Shown here: in pieces, positions 15,068 through 22,527 of the stretch
Layout of the letters: every line of letters starts with the position of its first letter
Numbering within the stretch: position 1 is the first letter of the stretch
Assembly (NCBI GenBank): GCA_030266985.1
Contig: JAJDJB010000013.1
Location: 1 to 39,369, forward strand
DNA length: 39,369 nucleotides
Source of the DNA: Synergistaceae bacterium OttesenSCG-928-D05
Lineage (GTDB): Bacteria; Synergistota; Synergistia; Synergistales; Synergistaceae
Reading direction: 5' to 3'
Made by a program: the position numbers and the translations under genes
Notes under the pieces: generated by a model
Told to the model about the DNA's origin: nothing
Seen by the model: the letters and a program-made list of their open reading frames with translations, nothing else
The model's database searches: none

Positions 15068-16372
15068 ATGGATGCATCAGTAACACCCTCTCTGTGGGGC
15101 TTACTCCCGCTCGTCGTTTACATTGCGCTTTGCTTTACGAAATACGGGCAGATCGTCGCGGTCCTGGCCGGTATGTTGGTCGCCGCCGTAATGGGCGGAC
15201 ATGGAATTATGGAAGTTGCTTCGGGCATTCGCGGCGGGCTTGGATCGTTCCTCGGTTACATCGGGATGATCATTCTGCTCGGCGGCGGACTCGGGCAGGT
15301 ATTGAAGCGCACGGGCGTCGTCCACATTCTTGTCGCGATGGTGACAAGCAAGATGAAAGTGGACTCCGAGAGAAAAGCTTTTGCGGTCGTTATGATCTGT
15401 TCCGTCATCATCGTAAGCCTGCTCGGCACAATGGCCGGCGGCAACGCGATTCTTGCGCCGATCCTAATTCCAATCGCCGCTTCCGTCGGCATCGCGCCGA
15501 ACGCAATGGCGGTACTCCTGCATGGCGCGGGCGCGACCGGTCTTTTCCTCGGGCCGTTTACGCCTCCCGTCGTCGCGCTTATGGAATTCACAGGACTCTC
15601 CTATCCCCAGGTCGTCCTGAACGCGGGGCTCCCTGTTTCAATCATCATGTGGCTTACGACTTTCTTCTGGGCAGGGCGCGTGCAGAAAAAATACCGCGGG
15701 ATCAACAAGTATGAAGAGGAATCCGGCGACGAGTCGAAACTCGCAGTGAAGGACGCGGTCAAAGCGAAGCGCGCCGCATTCGTGTTTGCGGCGACTATGA
15801 TCGTCCTCGTCGGATACGGGATCGCCATTGAAGGCGGCTCGACGTTCGTCCTCCCGATCATGGGCGTTACGGCGCTCTTCACGGGACTTGCGGGCGGTTT
15901 GACCCTTGTCGAGATCATCGACGCGATCTGCGAAGGCGCGAAGAACCTCATTTGGCTGTTCTTCTTCTTCGTACTGCTCGATCCGTTCATCAATTTCATC
16001 GCGGATGCGGGCGCATTCGAAGCGATCACCGTTTATCTGGCTCCCTATGTTGAAAACAGCAGCGCGGCGGTTTTCGTCACGATCGCGACCATGGTCGGCA
16101 TCTTCGGCGTTCCCGGTGCGGCAGTCGCACAGGCGGAGGTCATCAACAAAATGTTCCTGCCGCTTGCCGTTGCGCTCAACGTGCCGATGACGACTTGGGT
16201 CATCGTCCTCCTGGTCGGCTCTCAGATGACCTCTTTCGCCTTCCCCGAGGGCGACATGCAGGGACAGATGGGACTTGCGCGGTCCAATGACTTAAAGTCG
16301 GTCCTCTGCAACGGATGGCTGATCGTTCTATTCACAACGATCTACGTGATCATCAGAGGCCTCTTCATATGA
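15068..16372 (+). CDS. ion-transporter-superfamily permease (NhaC/CitM-like)
   Basis: 434 residues, about 11-12 hydrophobic helices. Glycine-rich re-entrant-like loops (GGGLGQVLKRTG, GTMAGGNAILAPILIPIAASVG) recall the arsenite/citrate/Na+-H+ antiporter superfamily. AAGGAGGAG precedes ATG 15068. The gene lies between a dipeptide epimerase and a peptidase-like hydrolase, and overlaps the latter by 4 nt, so a peptide, amino-acid or organic-acid substrate is more likely than simple ion exchange. Family placement is by eye and moderately sure. Confidence 0.7.
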   Translation: MDASVTPSLWGLLPLVVYIALCFTKYGQIVAVLAGMLVAAVMGGHGIMEVASGIRGGLGSFLGYIGMIILLGGGLGQVLKRTGVVHILVAMVTSKMKVDSERKAFAVVMICSVIIVSLLGTMAGGNAILAPILIPIAASVGIAPNAMAVLLHGAGATGLFLGPFTPPVVALMEFTGLSYPQVVLNAGLPVSIIMWLTTFFWAGRVQKKYRGINKYEEESGDESKLAVKDAVKAKRAAFVFAATMIVLVGYGIAIEGGSTFVLPIMGVTALFTGLAGGLTLVEIIDAICEGAKNLIWLFFFFVLLDPFINFIADAGAFEAITVYLAPYVENSSAAVFVTIATMVGIFGVPGAAVAQAEVINKMFLPLAVALNVPMTTWVIVLLVGSQMTSFAFPEGDMQGQMGLARSNDLKSVLCNGWLIVLFTTIYVIIRGLFI

Positions 16373-17166
16373 CGCAAAAAATCGCCTCTGTGCGGGAAGG
16401 GCTGCGGCAGCTTGCTGCCGCAACCCCTTTTGAAACATCCCTCTTTGTAAAGGATATCGTGAGCGGCGATACGTTCGAGCACAACGCAGCAACGCGTACG
16501 CCTGCGGCCAGCATGATAAAGCTTTTTATCCTGTGGACGCTTTTCGAAGCGGCGGATGCGAACAAGCTCAGCCTGGACGAAACGTACGCTTACAAGGAGA
16601 GCGACCGCGTCGAAGGCGGCATGCTACATATGGTGCGCGCGGGCGCGCAACTCCGCCTCGAGGACATCGCGCTGCTGATGCTCGCGGTGAGCGACAATAC
16701 CGCCGCGAACATCCTGATCGACAGGCTCGGAATCGGCGCGATTAACGCCGCGATTGAAAAGATCGGCTCGAAAGAGACCGTGCTTGGCCGCAAATTCATG
16801 GACTTCGAAGCGAAGAAACAAGGACGCGACAACTTCACGTCGGCGCGCGACCTCGCAAACGTTCTGGAGCGTATCCAGGCACACGGCGGACGCATGCTCG
16901 ACATGCTGTCCGTGCAGAAAAATATTCCTAAGCTTCCCGCGAAATTTCCGTTTGAAGACGCGGACGACCTCGAAGCCATCATCGCGCACAAAACGGGAGA
17001 ACTGCCGGGCCGCGAACATGACGCGGGGATTCTGTTCCACAGATCCGATACTCCTGTTATCGTCGCAGCGTTGACCGGAGACATCCCAAACCGTTTGGCG
17101 GGCTGCGCCTTCTGCGCAGACGCTGGAAAGATCGTCTACGATGCTTTTGCACCTTCGAAGGCCTGA
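16369..17166 (+). CDS. class A beta-lactamase-fold serine hydrolase without signal peptide
   Basis: 265 residues. All class A serine-hydrolase motifs are in register: S48-x-x-K51 (ASMIK), S108-D-N110 (AVSDNTAAN), an omega-like loop RKFMDFEAKKQGRDN (about 141-155) with candidate general base E146, and K208-T-G210 (HKTGE). The 60-residue distance from Ser to SDN equals that of TEM-type enzymes. The ATG at 16369 overlaps the permease stop (ATGA). The N-terminus MTQKIASVREGLRQL is not a signal peptide, so the protein is predicted to be cytoplasmic. That, with the epimerase and permease, argues for a peptidase or amidase acting on imported peptides rather than for antibiotic resistance. Confidence 0.85.
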   Translation: MTQKIASVREGLRQLAAATPFETSLFVKDIVSGDTFEHNAATRTPAASMIKLFILWTLFEAADANKLSLDETYAYKESDRVEGGMLHMVRAGAQLRLEDIALLMLAVSDNTAANILIDRLGIGAINAAIEKIGSKETVLGRKFMDFEAKKQGRDNFTSARDLANVLERIQAHGGRMLDMLSVQKNIPKLPAKFPFEDADDLEAIIAHKTGELPGREHDAGILFHRSDTPVIVAALTGDIPNRLAGCAFCADAGKIVYDAFAPSKA

Positions 17167-17191
17167 AAGCATTTCGCAGGGACAGACGTTT

Positions 17192-17228
17192 AAGAGCCGG
17201 GGTCTGTAAAAGATCCCGGCTCTTTTTT
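17192..17228 (+). terminator. intrinsic terminator of the epimerase-permease-hydrolase operon
   Basis: A perfect 10-bp stem (17192-17201 with 17215-17224), a 13-nt loop and a T-run to 17228. Confidence 0.9.
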
Positions 17229-17270
17229 ACCGCTGCAATATTTTCTCTTGCCAGCTTTTTCTAAAGGCGG

Positions 17271-17603
17271 CTATTCCGTTATAATGACTCCGTTTTTCCA
17301 AGAGCGGTACTTCTTCACCGCGTCTTTATACGCAACGATGATTGCCTTCTGTGAGGAGCCCAGGTAACTTCGTCTGATTTTTTCTTCAAAATCCGCGTCG
17401 ACTGCGGCCAAAAACTGGCCCAGAAACAAATTTTTTAAATACTTGTTTGTCGTCTGCAAAACAACTGACGCTTCTGCATCAACAATCTTACCAGTTTCGC
17501 TTTCCACGATAAACGTGATGAAAAACGCAGAAAACTGGTGCGTAATCGGATTGCCTATTTGCGACCTTGCATTTCCGATAATACAAAGCGTCTCCGGTTC
17601 CAT
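17271..17603 (-). CDS. DUF3870 domain protein
   Basis: A 110-residue soluble protein. IGNARSQIGNPITHQFSAFFITFIV, split as IGNARSQIGNPITHQ and FSAFFITFIV, then ETGKIVDAEAS and GSSQKAIIVAYKDAVKKY match the pattern I associate with DUF3870, a family of about 100-120 residues with no known function. The start has GAGGTG 6 nt upstream. It is a single gene, convergent with the hydrolase operon. Confidence 0.75.
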   Translation of the reverse strand: MEPETLCIIGNARSQIGNPITHQFSAFFITFIVESETGKIVDAEASVVLQTTNKYLKNLFLGQFLAAVDADFEEKIRRSYLGSSQKAIIVAYKDAVKKYRSWKNGVIITE

Positions 17604-17670
17604 GGCTGCACCTCAATTGGTCTTTGCCGCATTATACCGCTATCTCAGGAAAGCTTCAAGAAAACAACGC

Positions 17671-17705
17671 AAAAAAACGCCCCGCCGTTTTATGACAGCA
17701 GGGCG
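17671..17705 (-). terminator. intrinsic terminator of the rrf2-fadL operon
   Basis: Stem 17678-17685 with 17698-17705 (one G-U). On the minus strand it is followed by seven T residues (A-run 17671-17677 on the plus strand). Confidence 0.85.
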
Positions 17706-17746
17706 AATTCTATTTTTGCTATTGCAAAGAAAATTCTTACAGGGTC

Positions 17747-19009
17747 TTACTTAAGCCGCAGGATGTAGCTGAGCGACAGGATATGCGCGTCGTTGCTGTA
17801 GGTATCCGAATAGACGAAATCATACCCGTGGCCGTTGATCGTGCGGTCCTGAATCCACATGTAGCCGTACGCAAAGATCCATTCGCTGTTTCTGTTGCGG
17901 TATTTGAAGCCCAGGCTCGCGGTCTGCCTGTCGCCGGTCGGAACCATGTAGTCCATGTATTTATCCGGCATCGGGTTGTTGTCGTAGGCATAACCGAACA
18001 TGATGCTCCAGCGTTCGTCCATTTTGTGTTCCACACCAATCTGGAAACGCCACACATCTTCCCAGTCCTTGATGCTGACCGTCTGCGTCGTTGAAGGGAA
18101 CGGTGCGGGAAGGATCGAAGAGTCGAAGTTGATCGTCAGGTTGTCGTACGTGCTCCATCTTGTGTAGGTGGCGCCGAATTCGATCCTTGTCCTGTCGTTG
18201 AACTTATGGCCAATACCAAGCGTTAAACTGTCGGGGAGCGTCACTTCACCGCCGCCGCCCGTGCTCACGCCGGGAAAGGTGAGGTCCGCGTCGCCGTTCA
18301 GTTCCATGTCAACTTTCGAGCGGTAGACGGCTGCAAAAGAGGTTCTGTCGTTAAAGTCGTAGTTCAGACCAATGTTCCAGCCATATCCCCAGCCGTCGCC
18401 CTCAAGAGCAAAATTTGCGTCGGGGATACCGGGAATTCCAGCCTGCGCGGCAAGGATAGAGGTCGGCAGTTTTTTGCACGCCTCCAGCTTCATGTACATG
18501 ATGTCCGCACCGATGGCAAGCGAGAGTTTCGGCGTCGCCTGCCACGCGAGCGTGGGCTGCGCGCTTACGCTCGTGATTTTCGCCTTGTAGCTGTCATATT
18601 TTCCGGGAAAATTGCTGTCGAACTGGGAGGAGTTTCCAAATCTTGTAAAAAGTCCAAGTCCCCACGCCACTTTTTCGTTGACCTTGTCTACGTAGAAGAA
18701 CTGCGGCACGTAAGCGGGCGCTTCCGAATTGCTCCATGTCTCGCCGTTCGACGGGCCTCCGTGGAACGTGGTTTCACCGCGCGGGTTGATATAGGTCACA
18801 CCCGTGCTGAACATACGCCCGGTCATTTTTGTCATTCTCGCCGGGTTGTACGCAAGGATTGAGGGGTCATTTTCCGAGAACATATAGGCCTCGCCCATCG
18901 CGACGCCCCCCGCCGACCACTCGACAACCCCAAAACCGTCAGCGAAAGCCGCGGCAGGCATTAAGAGAGAAAAAAACAGCACAGCACAGATGAAACGTTT
19001 GAAATCCAA
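17747..19009 (-). CDS. outer-membrane protein, OmpP1/FadL/TodX family
   Basis: About 420 residues, a 14-strand beta-barrel of the FadL family that lets hydrophobic compounds cross the outer membrane. Visible features: a signal peptide (FKRFICAVLFFSLLMPAAAFA, then DGFGV); the N-terminal plug motif GGVAMGEAYMFSENDPSILAYNPA (in two parts: GGVAMGEAYMFS and ENDPSILAYNPA); alternating aromatic strands; and the C-terminal LSYILRLK. The TTG at 19009 was chosen because it has GGGAAGGG upstream and begins the signal peptide directly. An in-frame ATG at 19054 overlaps the rrf2 gene and adds 15 charged residues. It is co-transcribed with rrf2. Its substrate is unknown; fatty acids or aromatics are typical. 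It shows that the organism is diderm. Confidence 0.85.
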   Translation of the reverse strand: MDFKRFICAVLFFSLLMPAAAFADGFGVVEWSAGGVAMGEAYMFSENDPSILAYNPARMTKMTGRMFSTGVTYINPRGETTFHGGPSNGETWSNSEAPAYVPQFFYVDKVNEKVAWGLGLFTRFGNSSQFDSNFPGKYDSYKAKITSVSAQPTLAWQATPKLSLAIGADIMYMKLEACKKLPTSILAAQAGIPGIPDANFALEGDGWGYGWNIGLNYDFNDRTSFAAVYRSKVDMELNGDADLTFPGVSTGGGGEVTLPDSLTLGIGHKFNDRTRIEFGATYTRWSTYDNLTINFDSSILPAPFPSTTQTVSIKDWEDVWRFQIGVEHKMDERWSIMFGYAYDNNPMPDKYMDYMVPTGDRQTASLGFKYRNRNSEWIFAYGYMWIQDRTINGHGYDFVYSDTYSNDAHILSLSYILRLK

Positions 19010-19034
19010 ATCACTCAACCCTTCCCAAAAATCA

Positions 19035-19517
19035 TTATTTTTTATTTTTCGCATGCCACTTTCCGTGACTTGGCGTCGTAACGATAATTTCTATCTCCAC
19101 AGGGATGGAACCCTTATAATAATGGATCAGATCTGACAATTTCCTTGAATCCAGATAATGAAGGAACGCGCGCGTGAGTTCGTCCATCATCCCGCCGATG
19201 AAACAGCCTTTTTTCTTGCAGCCGTCCAGCCCACAGCCTTTGGGCTCAAACGGACCGCCAAGCAGTTCAAAAATCGGATGAAGCGGCGTCTCCCCCGGAA
19301 CGCAATCCAGCTTATATCCGCCGCCCGGGCCTCTCACGGATTTGATCAAGCCACCCCTGTTCAGGCGCTGTAAAACCTTCGAGAGGTGCGGCTCCGTCGT
19401 GCCAATTGCCGCAGCGATTTGGTGCGTCGACATACATTCTCCATTCGCAAGCGCAAGCTGAACTAACGCATGCAGTCCCAGAATGAGCGGATCCGGCAGG
19501 CTTACGATCGGGTTCAT
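19035..19517 (-). CDS. Rrf2-family regulator with three-cysteine cluster motif
   Basis: 160 residues. A winged helix (HQIAAAIGTTEPHLSKVLQRL, as HQIAAAIGTTEPHL and SKVLQRL, then GGLIKSVRGPGGGYKL) is followed by cysteines C95, C100 and C105 (C-x4-C-x4-C). IscR/NsrR-type relatives use three cysteines near here to hold a 2Fe-2S or 4Fe-4S cluster, so it may sense redox state, iron or nitric oxide. It is the first gene of an operon with the FadL protein. A palindrome at 19550-19571 lies where autoregulation would act. The pairing with a FadL gene is unusual to me. Confidence 0.9.
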   Translation of the reverse strand: MNPIVSLPDPLILGLHALVQLALANGECMSTHQIAAAIGTTEPHLSKVLQRLNRGGLIKSVRGPGGGYKLDCVPGETPLHPIFELLGGPFEPKGCGLDGCKKKGCFIGGMMDELTRAFLHYLDSRKLSDLIHYYKGSIPVEIEIIVTTPSHGKWHAKNKK

Positions 19518-19549
19518 TGTCTTCCCTCCTTATGTGTACAAAAGATAAC

Positions 19550-19571
19550 GGAATAATGGATATTCTATTCC
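19550..19571. promoter_or_regulatory. candidate Rrf2 operator
   Basis: GGAATA at 19550-19555 and TATTCC at 19566-19571 form a 22-bp inverted repeat in the short divergent region, 33-54 bp upstream of the rrf2 start codon. This is a likely position for autoregulation. Confidence 0.5.
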
Positions 19572-19656
19572 ACTTTTTTACAAAACGCAAGTACCAATCG
19601 TCCCAGCCTGGAGAAAAATAGATCCGCCCACTCGAAAAACTACGTTTTTTCTTTGT

Positions 19657-19685
19657 TTGGTACGCGCGCGAAAAGGGGATATAAT
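19657..19685 (+). promoter_or_regulatory. promoter TTGGTA-17-TATAAT
   Basis: TTGGTA at 19657-19662 and TATAAT at 19680-19685 with a 17-nt spacer. It lies 28 bp before the start codon of the 324-residue protein. Confidence 0.65.
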
Positions 19686-19713
19686 TTGATTATCCGGACT
19701 TGGAGGGATGTAA

Positions 19714-20688
19714 ATGAAAGCGCTGATTACCCGTTTCACGAAGGAAGATCCATGCTGGACGGAGGAACTGCTCGAACGGACGGGGGAGGATGTTTCGCAC
19801 CTGCCAGGACTTGTCGCGGCCGGCGTTTTACACGTTCAGAACGGAATTTACACTTTAACTGACGCAGGAGTGACGGAGTTTGAAACTGCCGCGCGCGAGC
19901 TTTTCATCGAAGAAGAGCCTGGGCGCGCATCCGGGGCGCCGGCCAAAGATGTCTTCCGCACAAAGCTGCGCCTGCTTCTGGACGGCGCGCACGTACAGCG
20001 CTGGGGCATCAAAGAGTTTATCCCGCGCGCAAGTCTGACCTATCTGCCGGATATAAAAGAAGCGCCTCTTTTTTCCCTTAAAGACGACCTGAGATGGCGC
20101 TATCCTGAATCGGCGGCATATCAGGCAATGGAGCGCGATTTTCCGCCCGTTACAATCGACGCGCGCAGAACGGATTATGTGCCGAAGGAACAGATCGATG
20201 CCTGGGCGCAAAACATCAACGCCTCGTTCGGCAGTATGGACGTCGACCTGCTCTATTTATGCCGCTACGATTTTATGCAGTATAAGGAATTCCCCGGACA
20301 CCAAAACGATCCTTTGAGGTTGATCAACTCGGACCGTTTTCTGTTCACGACGCCGGGAGAAACGATGGAGACCAACCTTGAAAAAATCGGACAGTTCCAC
20401 CTGTGGCTCAACTATCTGCGCCGCATGCAGATACCGGGCTACGTCGATCGTGACACGCAGGAGCAGGACAGCGTGAGCTGGCTCATCTTTACGACGGAGA
20501 AAGACCACGACGCGCGAAAAATAGCCGATGCGCTCTCCATTTTTGGAAAAACGCTCGTCGAAAACGCCAACCCCTGCGAGATTTGGACGATTTCTTTGGA
20601 GGCGCTTGAGAATCTGGACGCAAAACGCGAACTGGTGTGGGAACTGCTGCCTGAGATTGCGCACCCCGTCCAGCGGACATTGCTGTAG
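19714..20688 (+). CDS. conserved-looking hypothetical protein, 324 aa, unrecognised
   Basis: I do not recognise this family. The product is soluble, acidic and rich in aromatic residues, with no signal peptide or membrane segment. The first 65 residues (EELLERTGEDVSHLPGLVAAG split here as EELLERTGEDV and SHLPGLVAAGVLHVQNG, then YTLTDAGVTEFE) look like a winged-helix or DprA-like small domain: helix, helix, then a beta hairpin ending in a TDAG turn. The rest (LLYLCRYDFMQYKEF, FLFTTPGETMETN, WLIFTTEKD) suggests an alpha/beta fold. It has its own promoter and terminator, codon use like its neighbours, and GGAGG before ATG 19714, so it is a real gene. Confidence 0.8.
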   Translation: MKALITRFTKEDPCWTEELLERTGEDVSHLPGLVAAGVLHVQNGIYTLTDAGVTEFETAARELFIEEEPGRASGAPAKDVFRTKLRLLLDGAHVQRWGIKEFIPRASLTYLPDIKEAPLFSLKDDLRWRYPESAAYQAMERDFPPVTIDARRTDYVPKEQIDAWAQNINASFGSMDVDLLYLCRYDFMQYKEFPGHQNDPLRLINSDRFLFTTPGETMETNLEKIGQFHLWLNYLRRMQIPGYVDRDTQEQDSVSWLIFTTEKDHDARKIADALSIFGKTLVENANPCEIWTISLEALENLDAKRELVWELLPEIAHPVQRTLL

Positions 20689-20749
20689 GTATAGGCCTTC
20701 CGCTTCACGAAAATCCAGTCATAACGTGCGAATAACGACGAACCATGAA

Positions 20750-20795
20750 AAATGAGGCCCAGTGGCGTATGGGTACTACGCCGAGGGCCTCATTT
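20750..20795. terminator. bidirectional terminator between the hypothetical gene and serine dehydratase
   Basis: A perfect 11-bp outer stem (20750-20760 with 20785-20795) and a perfect 6-bp inner stem (20764-20769 with 20777-20782). A-rich and T-rich flanks serve both convergent genes. Confidence 0.85.
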
Positions 20796-20833
20796 AAGTT
20801 TCTCTAAACTATTTGCGCGTTTGCTCCGCGTTC

Positions 20834-22372
20834 TCACCTGATGCGAGGAATATTAAGCGCTGAGGGCGTAACGGCCATTCCGCCAAGCGACGTACAGCGA
20901 AGTTCAAGCGGCAGCATCTGCCCGCTCGCATAGACCGCGTCAACCGTATCGTCGATGCCAACGGCGTTGTAATATCCACCGAGGATCATATCCGCGCAGA
21001 TAAAAGCCTGCGAGGCAAAGGAGCCGTTGCGCGTGTGGCACGGGATCTCGACGATCGACTGCACAAGGTCGCAGACAAGGCCCATCGCGTTCTGGAACAT
21101 GATCGCGCCCGCATCGGCCGCCTGCTGCGCACTACCGCCGGCAACTTCGACAACCGCCGCCGCGCCCATCGCGCCCGCCGCACCGATTTCTACCTGACAG
21201 CCGCAAACTTCGGCCGCAAACGTGCCGCGCGTGGCAAGAACCCAGCCGACCGCACCCGCTGCCCAAAGGGAACGCACAACATCTTCACGTTTTATTTTTA
21301 AATCTTCAAGCATCGTTACAACAATACCCGGAACAACGCCCGCCGAGCCGCCAGTCGGCGCAGCGCAAACAATCCCCTGTCCGCTATTAACCTCCATCGC
21401 CGCCATTGCGCGCGCCGCTGCGCGCGTGTGAATGCCGCCAAGCGCAAGTTTGCCATCTTTTTCCGCCTGCATGATACCGCGCGCTTTGTTTTGCAGCAGG
21501 AACATCGTTGGACTTTTTTCCGAGAGTCCGAGCGCTACCGCGTCGATCATAACCTGGAGCCTGCGGTCCATTTCTTCGTTCAGTGCTTCTTCCGGCATTC
21601 CAAGGAGTTTTGCCTCATACTTCAGTGCCGCCTGCCCCAACGTAAGTCCGTTTTCTTCCGCATAAGTAACCATCTCGGCGCCGGAGGCAAAGAGCTGTTC
21701 GCCGCGCAGGGAGTAAAAGACAGGACGCGCCGTAAAAAGCGATAATACCCCTTGCATTTTTTTGATTTCATCCAACTTCTCGCCCGCTGGCGGAAACGGC
21801 GTGCTCACGACGAAAAAGGTTCGTTCGCCGTCCGTCTGCGCCGCTGGATTTCCAAATGCGGATACGTATTTTATTAAATCAAACGATTTTTCGCTCTCCG
21901 CTTCAAGCGCGATATGGTACGCATCGCCGGTCAACTCCACAGGCCAGTCGTTCAAATACCGAAAAAGCAGCGAACCGCCCCCCGTCGAATCCGCTACGGC
22001 GGAGAAAGTCACACCGTCTTTCATGCGCGCCTTGATTTTTATACTATTCGGGTGCGCCGCCTCTTCAAAATGTTCCACATTGAAGTCGATTTTTACGCCA
22101 AATGAAGGATACAATGCTTCGATCTGCTTGAAACGAACGTCCGTCAGAGGAAGGTCGAGTATGCCCATGATCAGCGCAAGATCGCTGCCCTGCTCACGAT
22201 AAACCGCCGCAATCGACGACTCCGGTTCAAAGGTAAAAGAAATTTCTTCCGGCAGCGCGCCGAGCAAACTCCTGCAAATTTTCGCGATATGGTAGGGTCC
22301 CGCGGTGTGAGAACTGGACGACCCGGGCATCACGGGGCCAATCACGTTATTTAAAATGCTTGCCGTATGCAT
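20834..22372 (-). CDS. L-serine ammonia-lyase, iron-sulfur-dependent, single-chain
   Basis: A 512-residue enzyme that deaminates L-serine to pyruvate and ammonia. The N-terminal beta domain has PGSSSSHTAGPYHIAKI; the C-terminal alpha domain has APTGGSAGVVPG, EVCGCQVEIGAAGAMG, EIPCHTRNG and LPLELRCTSLGG. In E. coli SdaA, as I recall, the equivalents read TNGACG and GCQGEVGVACSM. Here the cysteines of the first and last are Ala and Gly, so the cluster ligands may differ. ATG 22372 was chosen because AAGGAGA precedes it and the conserved N-terminus begins there; the longer frame adds 26 unrelated residues. Divergent from the EIIC-like permease. Confidence 0.85.
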   Translation of the reverse strand: MHTASILNNVIGPVMPGSSSSHTAGPYHIAKICRSLLGALPEEISFTFEPESSIAAVYREQGSDLALIMGILDLPLTDVRFKQIEALYPSFGVKIDFNVEHFEEAAHPNSIKIKARMKDGVTFSAVADSTGGGSLLFRYLNDWPVELTGDAYHIALEAESEKSFDLIKYVSAFGNPAAQTDGERTFFVVSTPFPPAGEKLDEIKKMQGVLSLFTARPVFYSLRGEQLFASGAEMVTYAEENGLTLGQAALKYEAKLLGMPEEALNEEMDRRLQVMIDAVALGLSEKSPTMFLLQNKARGIMQAEKDGKLALGGIHTRAAARAMAAMEVNSGQGIVCAAPTGGSAGVVPGIVVTMLEDLKIKREDVVRSLWAAGAVGWVLATRGTFAAEVCGCQVEIGAAGAMGAAAVVEVAGGSAQQAADAGAIMFQNAMGLVCDLVQSIVEIPCHTRNGSFASQAFICADMILGGYYNAVGIDDTVDAVYASGQMLPLELRCTSLGGMAVTPSALNIPRIR

Positions 22373-22450
22373 GAAAATTCTCCTTCCATCCCATAGACTC
22401 AACAAAGTATAACATTTACAGAATTTATGTGATATATGGCAGCATGGCAC

Positions 22451-22479
22451 TTGTTAAATCCACCGCGCTTTATTACAAT
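22451..22479 (+). promoter_or_regulatory. promoter TTGTTA-17-TACAAT, fixes the start of the permease gene
   Basis: TTGTTA at 22451-22456 and TACAAT at 22474-22479 with a 17-nt spacer predict a transcript start near 22486. That is downstream of the GTG 22429 and ATG 22444 in-frame codons, so translation more likely begins at TTG 22528. Confidence 0.65.
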
Positions 22480-22527
22480 GCTCTGGATATCGCAACTTAC
22501 GCCGTACATGAAGAAGGTGCTTCAAGC

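Noticed and set aside
16369-17166. Antibiotic-resistance beta-lactamase
   Set aside because: Motifs fit the fold, but there is no signal peptide and the operon is metabolic, so a resistance role is not supported.
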